A DNA stretch of 64,000 nt from Plasmopara viticola (taxonomy: Eukaryota > Oomycota > Peronosporomycetes > Peronosporales > Peronosporaceae), in contig MBPM02000118.1 in assembly GCA_001695595.3 (NCBI GenBank), positions 62,001-126,000 on the forward strand. Reading direction: 5' to 3'. Under the pieces are notes generated by a model. That model did no database searches and was not told the DNA's origin. It saw only the letters and a program-made list of their open reading frames with translations. Position numbers and translations under genes: made by a program. Positions 34,350-45,480 of this stretch are shown here, one piece after another. The first letter of the stretch is position 1. Each line of letters opens with the position of its first letter.

Positions 34350-35777
34350 TTATAGCACAGTCCGCCACAACTTATTCAGCAAATGCATGCACGCCTGGTT
34401 GTTGGTTACCCAGACGATAAACTGCGTAAATAATAAAACAAATAGTATGAGGACTAAGTACAGTCAGCCAAGTCGTGTAGCAAAACTTACCTTGGCGCGT
34501 TGTGTGGGAGTTAAAATATTTTGCAACTTTTCCATCTCCATGTCTAGGGTATAATTCTTTTTTGTCACTTCCGCCTTGAGCTCCGCAAGCAGTCCCAAAG
34601 CACTTTTTAGATTCTCACAGATAAGCGAGATGGATCCTCGCTGCTGTTGAATTTTCTTTTTTTGGTCCTCGGTCAGTCCAAGCTCTTTTGCCAATATAAC
34701 CGGCAGACTGGTCTCGTCTTCCTCGTCCTGCCAAAAACTGTCGTCTTGGCGCAAGGCCCAGATGCACATTTTGGTCACCTGCGTAGGCAACAGCAGTCGC
34801 TCAATTTGATGAAGATGATAGCTCAATGCCGAGCGGCGGCCGTGACCATAGTCCGAATACTGCTCTTTAAAGTTGTCGATCTTATCGGCAAGTTCCTTCT
34901 CCGAAGCGCCAGACTTAATCATAGTTTCCAGCTCCTGACACACGCGATTTTTCTCCTTTTCCTCCTGTCGAATGGCCTCTTTGCCAGCCTTCAGCTGCCC
35001 GCGTAGCTCCATATTTTCAAGCTCAAGTTGGCGGCAACGCTCCTCCACACCCAAAATATGCTCTCTTTTACGGCGTCTGCACTCGCGTGCAGACTCACGG
35101 TTTCGCTCGAGTTTAAGCTTGCGCTGTAGACTTGTACCACTAGTATTATTCGTGTCGCTGCTGCTACTACTAGAAGCCAAGGTCTTTTCCGTCTTGGGAA
35201 TTTTAACAGCCGATACCGCAGAGGCGAGGGCTACGACATTGGTACTGTCAATAGTTTGGCGTTTCTGCACTAGCGCGTTATTGGCGCTCTCAAGATGACG
35301 CAACAAACCCTCTGTATTTGTAAAAGGCTTACCGTGTGGATCCTTCGCCACCTCGGCGGTAGTAAGTTTCTTCTCGCGCTGACTTTCTACGGCTTTGATG
35401 GGGGCAGATATGGAAGCTGGAGCAGTGGTAGCAGCGGGCGTCATGACTGGCAACGCCATCGTGAGTGTCTCTGACTGAAGCAGCGGTGCTAGGTTCGTAG
35501 TCGATTGTAGCGCAAGTGATAGACCGGGGTCGTCGCCTGGACCAAGCATACGAAACGGATCATCTAACGCCAAGGACGTGCCCAACACGTGGGTTTGGTC
35601 GACGGTGAGCTGACTGCTCACGCCTGAGGACGCAGTCATATTCTCTGAGTTATACAGTAGCCAAGAGAACATGTCACGATTGGTGGCGCCCATGAGCTCC
35701 ATATCCGCGGTGACATCCGAGCTGAGTGCTGAGGCGGTTAAAGTCGGCGTGCGGGGAAGTGAGCCAATCTCTTTCAT
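34350..35777 (-). CDS. bZIP transcription factor
   Basis: Exon 1 is 34,491-35,777 and exon 2 is 34,350-34,421, joined across a 69-nt intron (GTAAGT...CAG) to give about 452 residues. The first in-frame ATG is at 35,777. The N-terminal ~200 residues are Ser/Thr/Ala-rich and low in structure, as in an activation region. The basic region around 212-236 contains NRESARECRRRKRE with the DNA-contacting Asn and Cys-Arg, followed by a leucine zipper (LELENMELRGQL). The C-terminal half has a helical segment and the block LTPTQRAKFIVWVTNNQACMH, completed only by exon 2 and familiar from oomycete bZIP proteins. It converges on the capping-enzyme gene (272 nt between stops). Its upstream region enters a triplicated segment 77 nt before the ATG. 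Confidence 0.92.
34422..34490 (-). other. Intron of the bZIP gene
   Basis: 69 nt, donor GTAAGT and acceptor TTTACGCAG on the minus strand, phase 0. Confidence 0.85.
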
Positions 35778-36292
35778 TTCAAATGCGAATCGTGTGTGGT
35801 GGTGACGCGGCTTCCTCACCGAAGGCGTTCAGATGCACTATTAATTCTGAAGTACAAGAATCGTTAGCTGGTGTCACCGATGTAGTACATTCAGTGGCGC
35901 ATGTACACGTTCGGGCTCGAGAAAAGGGAGAAAGAATCCATCATATAAAGTTATAAATCACTGGGCGCTACAGTAAATGTGATTTTTCTGAGTCTGGCGA
36001 CCTGATAGCGCATATTACCAGATGTACCGGCAATACATATGTAACAAAATATTCATGCGTACAGTAAAATTCTGTAAAGTCTATTCATTAAGCGCACTTC
36101 AATGCATAATGCGCAAACCGAATTTGTACAATTTTTTGCCCTTCGCTGTTGGTCGCTGCACATTAAATTTCAACGCGTGGATCGCGTGCGCTATCTGTAT
36201 CACGCTTTTTTTAGCGTCGTGTTCGGCGGTAGGTCACCACTACATGAAGAACAGTTGAGGAATATAGCTTGTTTGCTTTTGAAGTGGCTTTT

Positions 36293-36371
36293 AAAGGCAT
36301 TCTTGTACGACGACTACTTTGACATGAAGCCAGCTTTTGTCCAAGTAGTCTTGTCATACAAGAATGCCTTT
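36293..36371 (+). other. 79-nt foldback (hairpin), copy 1
   Basis: aaaggcattcttgtacgac at the left pairs with gtcatacaagaatgccttt at the right, and gactactt pairs with aagtagtc inside. The imperfect stem is about 29 bp with a ~20-nt loop. It resembles a small-RNA precursor in size, but it could equally be a small inverted repeat. Confidence 0.6.
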
Positions 36372-37078
36372 CCTATGAAAGCCTGAATTTGTGAAGATCG
36401 CATGTTGTCAACCCATTAATTCTTTAAAAAGACGACACATTACACCTGGGCACGATCACTTTTTACACGTGAAGGATCTCTTAAAAGAAGCTTACAAAAA
36501 AGTTTCTGTCAGATCCCAAGGTGTATCAGTGCTGAATCAGATAAACATTTAGCGTAAAGTTACGCATGCGAGTGCGGCACCACCACGTCTTAGTGTCTGG
36601 ACGACGTATTCGTCCGGTCTAAATCTTATTTGTACTACCGAGTCTATGAGCTAATCAATCTTTCTTTTTAATCATCGCGCTACGCCACAAATGTGTCACT
36701 CCGGCAGATTTACATAGAATGGAGGAGCGCGCGGCGCTTCACGGCTACAAAATACAAGAGATTACCTCGATTTTTTTAAAGCAGACGTCAAGATCTTCCG
36801 GCACGATAAAATCTTTTGCCCATGAAACCTACCGGTATTTTTATATGCATACAGGAATTTACAAAAAATAACTGAAGATTAATAGGTTAGGTCTGTCTAA
36901 ATTTGTCGCTTATCCAGAATTTCACATAGCATCGCGCATTGTATTATAAAATATTAAAAGTTGCAGTGTATCGCACACATTTAATCCAGAAGACCATTTT
37001 ACCGGATGATCTCATATCTCCCGCATGCACTTTCTATGCAAGGTGATGTGAAATTTCGTCGCACATATGCCAATAAGA

Positions 37079-38236
37079 GCTTGGAAAAGGTTGGGGTGAC
37101 GCCCTCCTTCCAAGCGCGGGGGCTAAATGCTCGCGCGCTTCGGGCAGGTGCTCTCGGGCATCTGCAGGTCTCTAACGAGTCTCACCCTCGACGCGACGGT
37201 CTCCAGCACCAGGCCAAACCCCCTTCCACGCCCTTAACCGCGCCAACCGCATCCGGATTGGCTCCTTTAATGTGAATTCTCTAGGTTCGAAGCGCAAGAA
37301 GCACGAAACACTCCCCGAAGATCTCCGGCGCTACCGCGTCGATATCCTTGGCCTCCGAGAAACCAAGATCTACGATAGAGGTGAGCACCGCATTGATGAC
37401 TTCCTTCTAACTCTGAAAAAAAAAAAAAACGAAGCCAAGACCGAAGTCACCGAAATCCGCCGCCACTGCAACCCGTCGGGCGCCACTCGACACGCCCGAT
37501 CCCGAGAAGAAACCTGGCACCACACTAAGAAGCTCGGAACACTCCTCGGCGATATTGAAGATTCATCCCGACGCAAGTCCCTGGCCACCCTCGCGCTCCA
37601 CCGCCTCTGGTCCGTCTGGCTCCGCCCCACGCTCATCTCACCCAAGACCCGCATTCGACTGTACAACACCTACGTTCTACCGATTCTGCTGTACAACTGC
37701 GCCACCTGGGCTCTTACCAAGTCAGAGCTCCACGGCCTCGAGAGTTTCCATCGCCGCCAGCTTCGCTACGCTCTTGGCTATCGCTACCCCCGACACTTTT
37801 CGAATGCAAGACTTTACGACCTCTGTGATGAGCGGCCGCTGAGACTACGACTGACACAAGCTCGCTGGCGCCTGTTTGGCCATGTACTTCGCCGCAATCC
37901 CGACATTCCAGCTACCTCCAGATGCGTGCCTACTTCTTCTCCACCGCAGCAAAATGGCGCGGACGTACCCGCACCACGCTCCCCTCAACACTCGACCACA
38001 ACCTTGTTTCCCGTGGCTCCGGCTTTCGACTCCGGATAGCACAAGACCTCGAAGTGGTACGACCCTTGCACAAGACCGAAAGAAATGGAAGACCCGCACG
38101 ACCTCGGTGCTGGATGCACTGCCCGCCGAACGAGACTCGACGTATGCGGACACCACTCTATGCCGTGGACTAGCCAGACTGAGCCTAGCACGTGCATACC
38201 TTGGCAACGCGATAACGTAATACATTACATTACATT
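37079..38236 (+). mobile_element. Internally deleted non-LTR retrotransposon in unit 1
   Basis: The 5' region starts ttggaaaaggttggggtg. Then comes the start of an AP-type endonuclease (IRIGSFNVNSLGSKRKKHETL), an A14 run at a deletion junction near 37,417, and the RT C-terminal region (PKTRIRLYNTYVLPILLYNC, RRQLRYALGYRYPRHFSNARLYDL, RWRLFGHVLRRNPDIPA). The RT catalytic core is missing. A frameshift after DIPA breaks the C-terminus. The 3' end is (ATTAC)n. Non-autonomous. There is no matching target-site duplication at this copy. Confidence 0.85.
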
Positions 38237-38675
38237 ACAAGAATCGTTAGCTGGTGTCACCGATGTAGTACATTCAGTGGCGCATGTACACGTTCGGGCT
38301 CGAGAAAAGGGAGAAAGAATCCATCATATAAAGTTATAAATCACTGGGCGCTACAGTAAATGTGATTTTTCTGAGTCTGGCGACCTGATAGCGCATATTA
38401 CCAGATGTACCGGCAATACATATGTAACAAAATATTCATGCGTACAGTAAAATTCTGTAAAGTCTATTCATTAAGCGCACTTCAATGCATAATGCGCAAA
38501 CCGAATTTGTACAATTTTTTGCCCTTCGCTGTTGGTCGCTGCACATTAAATTTCAACGCGTGGATCGCGTGCGCTATCTGTATCACGCTTTTTTTAGCGT
38601 CGTGTTCGGCGGTAGGTCACCACTACATGAAGAACAGTTGAGGAATATAGCTTGTTTGCTTTTGAAGTGGCTTTT

Positions 38676-38754
38676 AAAGGCATTCTTGTACGACGACTAC
38701 TTTGACATGAAGCCAGCTTTTGTCCAAGTAGTCTTGTCATACAAGAATGCCTTT
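38676..38754 (+). other. 79-nt foldback (hairpin), copy 2
   Basis: Identical to 36,293-36,371. Confidence 0.6.
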
Positions 38755-39460
38755 CCTATGAAAGCCTGAATTTGTGAAGATCGCATGTTGTCAACCCATT
38801 AATTCTTTAAAAAGACGACACATTACACCTGGGCACGATCACTTTTTACACGTGAAGGATCTCTTAAAAGAAGCTTACAAAAAAGTTTCTGTCAGATCCC
38901 AAGGTGTATCAGTGCTGAATCAGATAAACATTTAGCGTAAAGTTACGCATGCGAGTGCGGCACCACCACGTCTTAGTGTCTGGACGACGTATTCGTCCGG
39001 TCTAAATCTTATTTGTACTACCGAGTCTATGAGCTAATCAATCTTTCTTTTTAATCATCGCGCTACGCCACAAATGTGTCACTCCGGCAGATTTACATAG
39101 AATGGAGGAGCGCGCGGCGCTTCACGGCTACAAATTACAAGAGATTACCTCGATTTTTTTAAAGCAGACGTCAAGATCTTCCGGCACGATAAAATCTTTT
39201 GCCCATGAAACCTACCGGTATTTTTATATGCATACAGGAATTTACAAAAAATAACTGAAGATTAATAGGTTAGGTCTGTCTAAATTTGTCGCTTATCCAG
39301 AATTTCACATAGCATCGCGCATTGTATTATAAAATATTAAAAGTTGCAGTGTATCGCACACATTTAATCCAGAAGACCATTTTACCGGATGATCTCATAT
39401 CTCCCGCATGCACTTTCTATGCAAGGTGATGTGAAATTTCGTCCACATATGCCAATAAGA

Positions 39461-40618
39461 GCTTGGAAAAGGTTGGGGTGACGCCCTCCTTCCAAGCGCG
39501 GGGGCTAAATGCTCGCGCGCTTCGGGCAGGTGCTCTCGGGCATCTGCAGGTCTCTAACGAGTCTCACCCTCGACGCGACGGTCTCCAGCACCAGGCCAAA
39601 CCCCCTTCCACGCCCTTAACCGCGCCAACCGCATCCGGATTGGCTCCTTTAATGTGAATTCTCTAGGTTCGAAGCGCAAGAAGCACGAAACACTCCCCGA
39701 AGATCTCCGGCGCTACCGCGTCGATATCCTTGGCCTCCGAGAAACCAAGATCTACGATAGAGGTGAGCACCGCATTGATGACTTCCTTCTAACTCTGAAA
39801 AAAAAAAAAAACGAAGCCAAGACCGAAGTCACCGAAATCCGCCGCCACTGCAACCCGTCGGGCGCCACTCGACACGCCCGATCCCGAGAAGAAACCTGGC
39901 ACCACACTAAGAAGCTCGGAACACTCCTCGGCGATATTGAAGATTCATCCCGACGCAAGTCCCTGGCCACCCTCGCGCTCCACCGCCTCTGGTCCGTCTG
40001 GCTCCGCCCCACGCTCATCTCACCCAAGACCCGCATTCGACTGTACAACACCTACGTTCTACCGATTCTGCTGTACAACTGCGCCACCTGGGCTCTTACC
40101 AAGTCAGAGCTCCACGGCCTCGAGAGTTTCCATCGCCGCCAGCTTCGCTACGCTCTTGGCTATCGCTACCCCCGACACTTTTCGAATGCAAGACTTTACG
40201 ACCTCTGTGATGAGCGGCCGCTGAGACTACGACTGACACAAGCTCGCTGGCGCCTGTTTGGCCATGTACTTCGCCGCAATCCCGACATTCCAGCTACCTC
40301 CAGATGCGTGCCTACTTCTTCTCCACCGCAGCAAAATGGCGCGGACGTACCCGCACCACGCTCCCCTCAACACTCGACCACAACCTTGTTTCCCGTGGCT
40401 CCGGCTTTCGACTCCGGATAGCACAAGACCTCGAAGTGGTACGACCCTTGCACAAGACCGAAAGAAATGGAAGACCCGCACGACCTCGGTGCTGGATGCA
40501 CTGCCCGCCGAACGAGACTCGACGTATGCGGACACCACTCTATGCCGTGGACTAGCCAGACTGAGCCTAGCACGTGCATACCTTGGCAACGCGATAACGT
40601 AATACATTACATTACATT
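39461..40618 (+). mobile_element. Internally deleted non-LTR retrotransposon in unit 2
   Basis: Same structure as the element at 37,079, including the A14 run and the frameshift, so it was copied by segmental duplication, not by a new insertion. Confidence 0.85.
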
Positions 40619-41057
40619 ACAAGAATCGTTAGCTGGTGTCACCGATGTAGTACATTCAGTGGCGCATGTACACGTTCGGGCTCGAGAAAAGGGAGAAAGA
40701 ATCCATCATATAAAGTTATAAATCACTGGGCGCTACAGTAAATGTGATTTTTCTGAGTCTGGCGACCTGATAGCGCATATTACCAGATGTACCGGCAATA
40801 CATATGTAACAAAATATTCATGCGTACAGTAAAATTCTGTAAAGTCTATTCATTAAGCGCACTTCAATGCATAATGCGCAAACCGAATTTGTACAATTTT
40901 TTGCCCTTCGCTGTTGGTCGCTGCACATTAAATTTCAACGCGTGGATCGCGTGCGCTATCTGTATCACGCTTTTTTTAGCGTCGTGTTCGGCGGTAGGTC
41001 ACCACTACATGAAGAACAGTTGAGGAATATAGCTTGTTTGCTTTTGAAGTGGCTTTT

Positions 41058-41136
41058 AAAGGCATTCTTGTACGACGACTACTTTGACATGAAGCCAGCT
41101 TTTGTCCAAGTAGTCTTGTCATACAAGAATGCCTTT
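41058..41136 (+). other. 79-nt foldback (hairpin), copy 3
   Basis: Identical to 36,293-36,371. Confidence 0.6.
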
Positions 41137-41155
41137 CCTATGAAAGCCTGAATTT

Positions 41156-41636
41156 GTGAAGATCGCATGTTGTCAACCCATTAATTCTTTAAAAAGACGA
41201 CACATTACACCTGGGCACGATCACTTTTTACACGTGAAGGATCTCTTAAAAGAAGCTTACAAAAAAGTTTCTGTCAGATCCCAAGGTGTATCAGTGCTGA
41301 ATCAGATAAACATTTGGCGTAAAGTTACGCATGCGAGTGCGGCACCACCACGTCTTAGTGTCTGGACGACGTATTCGTCCGGTCTAAATCTTATTTGTAC
41401 TACCGAGTCTATGAGCTAACCAATCTTTCTTTTTAATCATCGCGCTACGCCACAAATGTGTCACTCCGGCAGATTTACATAGAATGGAGGAGCGCGCGGC
41501 GCTTCACGGCTACAAATTACAAGAGATTACCTCGATTTTTTTAAAGCAGACGTCAAGATCTTCCGGCACGATAAAATCTTTTGCCCATGAAACCTACCGG
41601 TATTTTTATATGCATACAGGAATTTACAAAAAATAA
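41156..41636 (+). pseudogene. Gene-fragment-like frames, unrecognised
   Basis: A frame at 41,156-41,419 (FLHVKDLLKEAYKKVSV..., WTTYSSGLNL) is followed by a second frame at 41,424-41,636 (ALRHKCVTPADLHRMEERAA, ...ALHGYKLQEI) shifted by one base. Composition looks protein-like. The two may be exons of one lost gene or a frameshifted relic. The first frame is interrupted by TAG in units 1 and 2. No family is recognised. Confidence 0.3.
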
Positions 41637-41843
41637 CTGAAGATTAATAGGTTAGGTCTGTCTAAATTTGTCGCTTATCCAGAATTTCACATAGCATCGC
41701 GCATTGTATTATAAAATATTAAAAGTTGCAGTGTATCGCACACATTTAATCCAGAAGACCATTTTACCGGATGATCTCATATCTCCCGCATGCACTTTCT
41801 ATGCAAGGTGATGTGAAATTTCGTCGCACATATGCCAATAAGA

Positions 41844-42160
41844 GCTTGGAAAAGGTTGGGGTGACGCCCTCCTTCCAAGCGCGGGGGCTAAATGCTCGCG
41901 CGCTTCGGGCAGGTGCTCTCGGGCATCTGCAGGTCTCTAACGAGTCTCACCCTCGACGCGACGGTCTCCAGCACCGGGCGCCACCTGGGCTCTTACCAAG
42001 TCAGAGATAAACAAACTAATGGAAGACTCTCAAGACCTCGGTGCTGGCTGCACTGCCCGCCGAACGAGACTCGACGTATGCGGACACCACTCTATGCCGT
42101 GGACTAGCCAGACTGAGCCTAGCACGTGCATAACTTGGCAACGCGATAACGTAATACATT
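41844..42160 (+). mobile_element. Short non-autonomous non-LTR derivative, copy 2
   Basis: Same internal joins as the copy at 13,906 (ctccagcacc to gcgccacctgggctctt, then to atggaagactc...cctcggtgctgg). Flanked by the 16-bp duplication acatatgccaataaga at 41,828-41,843 and 42,161-42,176. Ends with ATTAC-type tail. Confidence 0.88.
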
Positions 42161-42218
42161 ACATATGCCAATAAGATATTAGCGTCCGAATAATGGTGTG
42201 TGCCTGCCGGGAAAGGGC

Positions 42219-42230
42219 AGCCAAGGCCTT
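42219..42230. repeat. Target-site duplication, left
   Basis: agccaaggcctt, repeated exactly at 43,299-43,310 on the other side of the inverted non-LTR copy. Confidence 0.9.
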
Positions 42231-43298
42231 AATGTGATGTAATGTATTACGTTATCGCGTTGCCAAGTTATGCACGTGCTAGGCTCAGTCTGGCTAGTCC
42301 ACGACATAGAGTGGTGTCCGCATACGTCGGATCTCGTTCGGCGGGCAGTGCATCCAGCACCGAGGTCGTGAGGGTCTTCCATTTCTTTCGGTCTTGTGCA
42401 AGGGTACGTACCACTTCGAGGTCTTGTGCTATCCGGGGTCGAATGCCGGAGCCACGGGAAACAAGGTTGTGGTCGAGTGTTGAGGGGAGCGTGGTGCGGG
42501 GACGTCCGCGCCATTTTGCTGCGGTGGAGAAGAAGTAGGCACGCATCTGGAGGTTAGCTGGAACGTCGGGATTGCGGCGAAGTACATGGCCAAACAGGCG
42601 CCAGCGAGCTTGTGTCAGTCGTAGTCTCAGCGGCCGCTCATCACAGAGGTCGTAGAGTCTTGCATTTGAAATGTGTCGGGGGTAGCGATAGCCAAGAGCG
42701 TAGCGAAGCTGGAAACTCTCGACGCCGTGGAGCTTTGACTTGGTAAGAGCCCAGGTGGCGCATTTGTACAGCAGAATCGGTAGAACGTAGGTGTTGTACA
42801 ATCGAATGCGGGTCTTGGGTGAGATGAGCGTGGGGCGGAGCCAGACGGACCAGAGGCGGTGGAGCGCGAGGGTGGCCAGGGACTTGCGTCGGGATAGATC
42901 TTTAATATCGCCGAGGAGTGTTCCGAGCTTCTTAGTGTGGCGGCAGGTTTCTTCTCGGGATCGGGCGTGAAGAAAGTCATCAATGCGGTGCTCACCTCTA
43001 TCGTAGATCTTGGTTTCTCGGAGGCCAAGAATATTGACGCGGTAGTGCCGGAGATCTTCGGGGAGTGTTTCGTGCTTCTTGCGCTTCGAACCTAGAGAAT
43101 TCACATTAAAGGAGCCAATCCGGATGCGGTTGGCGCGGTTAAGGGCGTGGAAGGGGGTTTGGCCTGGTGCTGGAGACCGTCGCGTCGAGGGTGAGACTCG
43201 TTAGAGACCTGCAGATGCCCGAGAGCACCTGCCCGAAGCGCGCGAGCATTTAGCCCCCGCGCTTGGAAGGAGGACATCACCCCAATCTTTTCCGAAAA
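42231..43298 (-). mobile_element. Internally deleted non-LTR retrotransposon with open fused frame
   Basis: 1.07 kb on the minus strand, with a 12-bp target-site duplication. The frame read from 43,104 down to 42,268 is open for 278 codons and fuses the endonuclease N-terminus (NSLGSKRKKHETLPEDLRHY) directly to the RT C-terminal domain through a deletion different from that at 37,079. It keeps the C-terminal part (FFSTAAKWRGRPRTTLPSTL) that is frameshifted in the tandem copies. The apparent start is GTG inside SFNVNSL, so translation from it is doubtful. The RT catalytic motifs are absent, so it must depend on another element. Confidence 0.88.
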
Positions 43299-43310
43299 AG
43301 CCAAGGCCTT
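43299..43310. repeat. Target-site duplication, right
   Basis: Exact copy of 42,219-42,230. Confidence 0.9.
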
Positions 43311-45480
43311 GCTCATAGAATTCCTAACCACTAGATTACACCGACATTCGGATTACAAATATTTCCACAAATACTTAAATGCCAAGATTTACCTAATGTC
43401 ATTTTGGTAAATTATCTGAGTACGAAGCGAAACAAATAAATAACCAGATATTGCACCTTTTGAAAATTCGATATATACGATCACGTTGCAAGTTTTGTGG
43501 CACCATAGATATGAAAGCGTATATATGACTTTGAGCGTTGTAATCACTGCGCTCAAATAAAGTTATCGGACAACTTTGCATCGACATTGAACTCACGCAG
43601 ATTACTCCATAGAATTCAGGTATATCGCCTTCACCACTTAGCCAAGCTATCGTTAAGAGCGACCGAAATTCATTCGCTTAGATCGAAGCACGGAGCATTC
43701 GCATTGTCGCAGAGCTGCGCCGAGTGCTTCACACAAGCAAGTCAACGAAGGCGATAAAATTCTAAAAGCTTCAGCAGCTCTTTGAAGGCGCATTGTATAT
43801 GAATATCGGAAGGTGGACGTTGATATTCATACATTTATTCCTGGTTGCTGCAGCCGATAATTCTAGTTAAAGGGGATTTTAGCCCTGAATTGGTAAGTGA
43901 GGGTTGCTATAAAAAATGGGGTGTGGGGGTTAACGAAAACTGCGGGAGGGGGGGGGGGGGTAGCGGCCCCTTAAAAATATATTTACGATTGAGAATAGGC
44001 CTGTACAGAAGCTGTCACTTAACAAGAGCAGTGCATCTAATTGCATTACCCACGACCGCATTGGCTTCGATGTTAAGTTCGGACGACTAACATCGTTGCG
44101 GCAACGAGGTCCAACAAGTACTCATGCAATAAGAGCAATCAGAATGAATGAAGTGGGAGCAAAATACCTGTCTGCGCAGTGCCATCATCAAAAGGAAAAC
44201 TTACTCGAAAAAAAAGGTTGTTTACTAAACAAGTGTGTCTCGTAGTAATTATAAAGGTCCTTTTTTAAGAGAAAAGACATTGTAAACGTTTTTAGACCAT
44301 AGTGACGAAGGGCTTGTTTTGGGGCAATTTCACGCACGCGATGCGATAAGAAGTAAGGAATTTCGCCATGCGTTCAATTGGTAGAGATGCGTCGGTCATG
44401 TTTCTTGCATTTTGGCGATCTGGAAATATCGCTATAATATTCTGAAAAAGCAATCTATTTGACAGATATCATTATTATAGAGTTTTTCTACTTTTGTAAG
44501 GTTATAAAATAACACAAAACACTGATAATAACGAAAATATATATGACAATACACTGGAATCAATCGGGTCGCACGTTGCTTGCATACATCGCAAACATTT
44601 TGATACCATTTAGTGGTGCTTTAAGGTACAATGTTTATACAAAAGCCACCAGAGCATAAGATTATCCAACAGTCAAGCTAAAAGGAGCTACATGAGCTAT
44701 CAGACTTGTTGCCGAGCGCCTTAAAGCTATTTGAGCTTGTATGTTTAATAGAGGACCAGTGAGATGTAAATAACGCAGTTGTGGTCTAGATTTATATGTC
44801 AAAAACAGATGCTCAATCCTGCAAGAGCGCATGGTTTATGCATGAAAAAAAGGAGCGTAAAATGGTTGGTTGACAATTATGTGTAATTTTGCCACCTGAT
44901 GGGATTATATCCTCTTTGAACGCAGACAACTCCATGAGTAGTCGTTTTGTTCGTCAAGATGATATATAAGTTTGTAAGACGCTTTTGACATCTTCTTCTT
45001 GAGCAATTGACCCCTTAAACACCATCTTAAATTCGTCAAGGTCTTTGGTCTGTCTTGACATTATACCGTAATGATTTCCAAGCGCAGAACAAAGCCAACA
45101 AATACCCAACTTAAGCTCACACGTGCTCCTTGTCCTTAGCTGAAACCTATCAACAGCGACTGTTTGAAATAAAGGGGTATATGGTCCGCCGATCAGAAAC
45201 GAATACCAGATCCATTGATTACATTCATCCCTCGTTGTTGATTTGTTGCGCAATTGTACGGCACATATTAAAATCTCCGTTGCTTGATTTGCCGTCGCAA
45301 AACACCTATTGCAGCCTATGTGGCCATCGGGACGGAAAAGAAGTCCACCACCTTCTGCAAATCTCGAAACAACACAATTTCTTTTATACTGAGTCCTCTC
45401 AGTATACGTAGGAGCAGTCGACACGTTTGTGCCGATAAGAGGAGGACGAATACAAGGGTATATATTGTAGGTAATAACCG
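43311..45480. other. No recognisable gene
   Basis: A poly-G run of about 12 lies near 43,950. A 156-codon minus-strand frame (44,954-45,424) shows no domain. The C..C..GH-like stretch at 45,300-45,360 (+) may be a decayed zinc knuckle of the adjoining gypsy relic. Confidence 0.35.

Larger units (their letters stand above)
35854..38236. repeat. 2.38-kb tandem segment, unit 1
   Basis: Starts acaagaatcgttagctgg and ends with a truncated non-LTR element whose tail is (ATTAC)n. It is repeated almost base for base at 38,237-40,618 and, up to the element's 5' part, at 40,619-41,990. Differences are single bases, for example a G lost near 39,444 and A/T at 36,756. The unit contains an unidentified 1.2-kb sequence with broken frames plus the element. 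Confidence 0.95.
38237..40618. repeat. 2.38-kb tandem segment, unit 2
   Basis: Near-identical copy of 35,854-38,236, displaced by 2,383 bp and one base shorter after the deletion near 39,444. Confidence 0.95.
40619..41843. repeat. 2.38-kb tandem segment, unit 3 (partial)
   Basis: Matches units 1 and 2 until inside the non-LTR element; the last part holds a short form of the element instead of the long one. A base change turns the TAG of units 1-2 (near 36,550) into TGG (41,314-41,316). Confidence 0.92.

Noticed and set aside
37845..38225. 126-codon minus-strand frame, repeated at 40,227
   Set aside because: Antisense shadow of the GC-rich non-LTR element; duplicated only because the segment is duplicated.
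41844..42160. Short element as a one-off deletion of the long element in unit 3
   Set aside because: The same joins occur at 13,906 with a different target duplication, so it is a separate propagating form.
44954..45424. 156-codon minus-strand frame
   Set aside because: No domain, no intron support, and it overlaps the start of a plus-strand gypsy relic; treated as chance.
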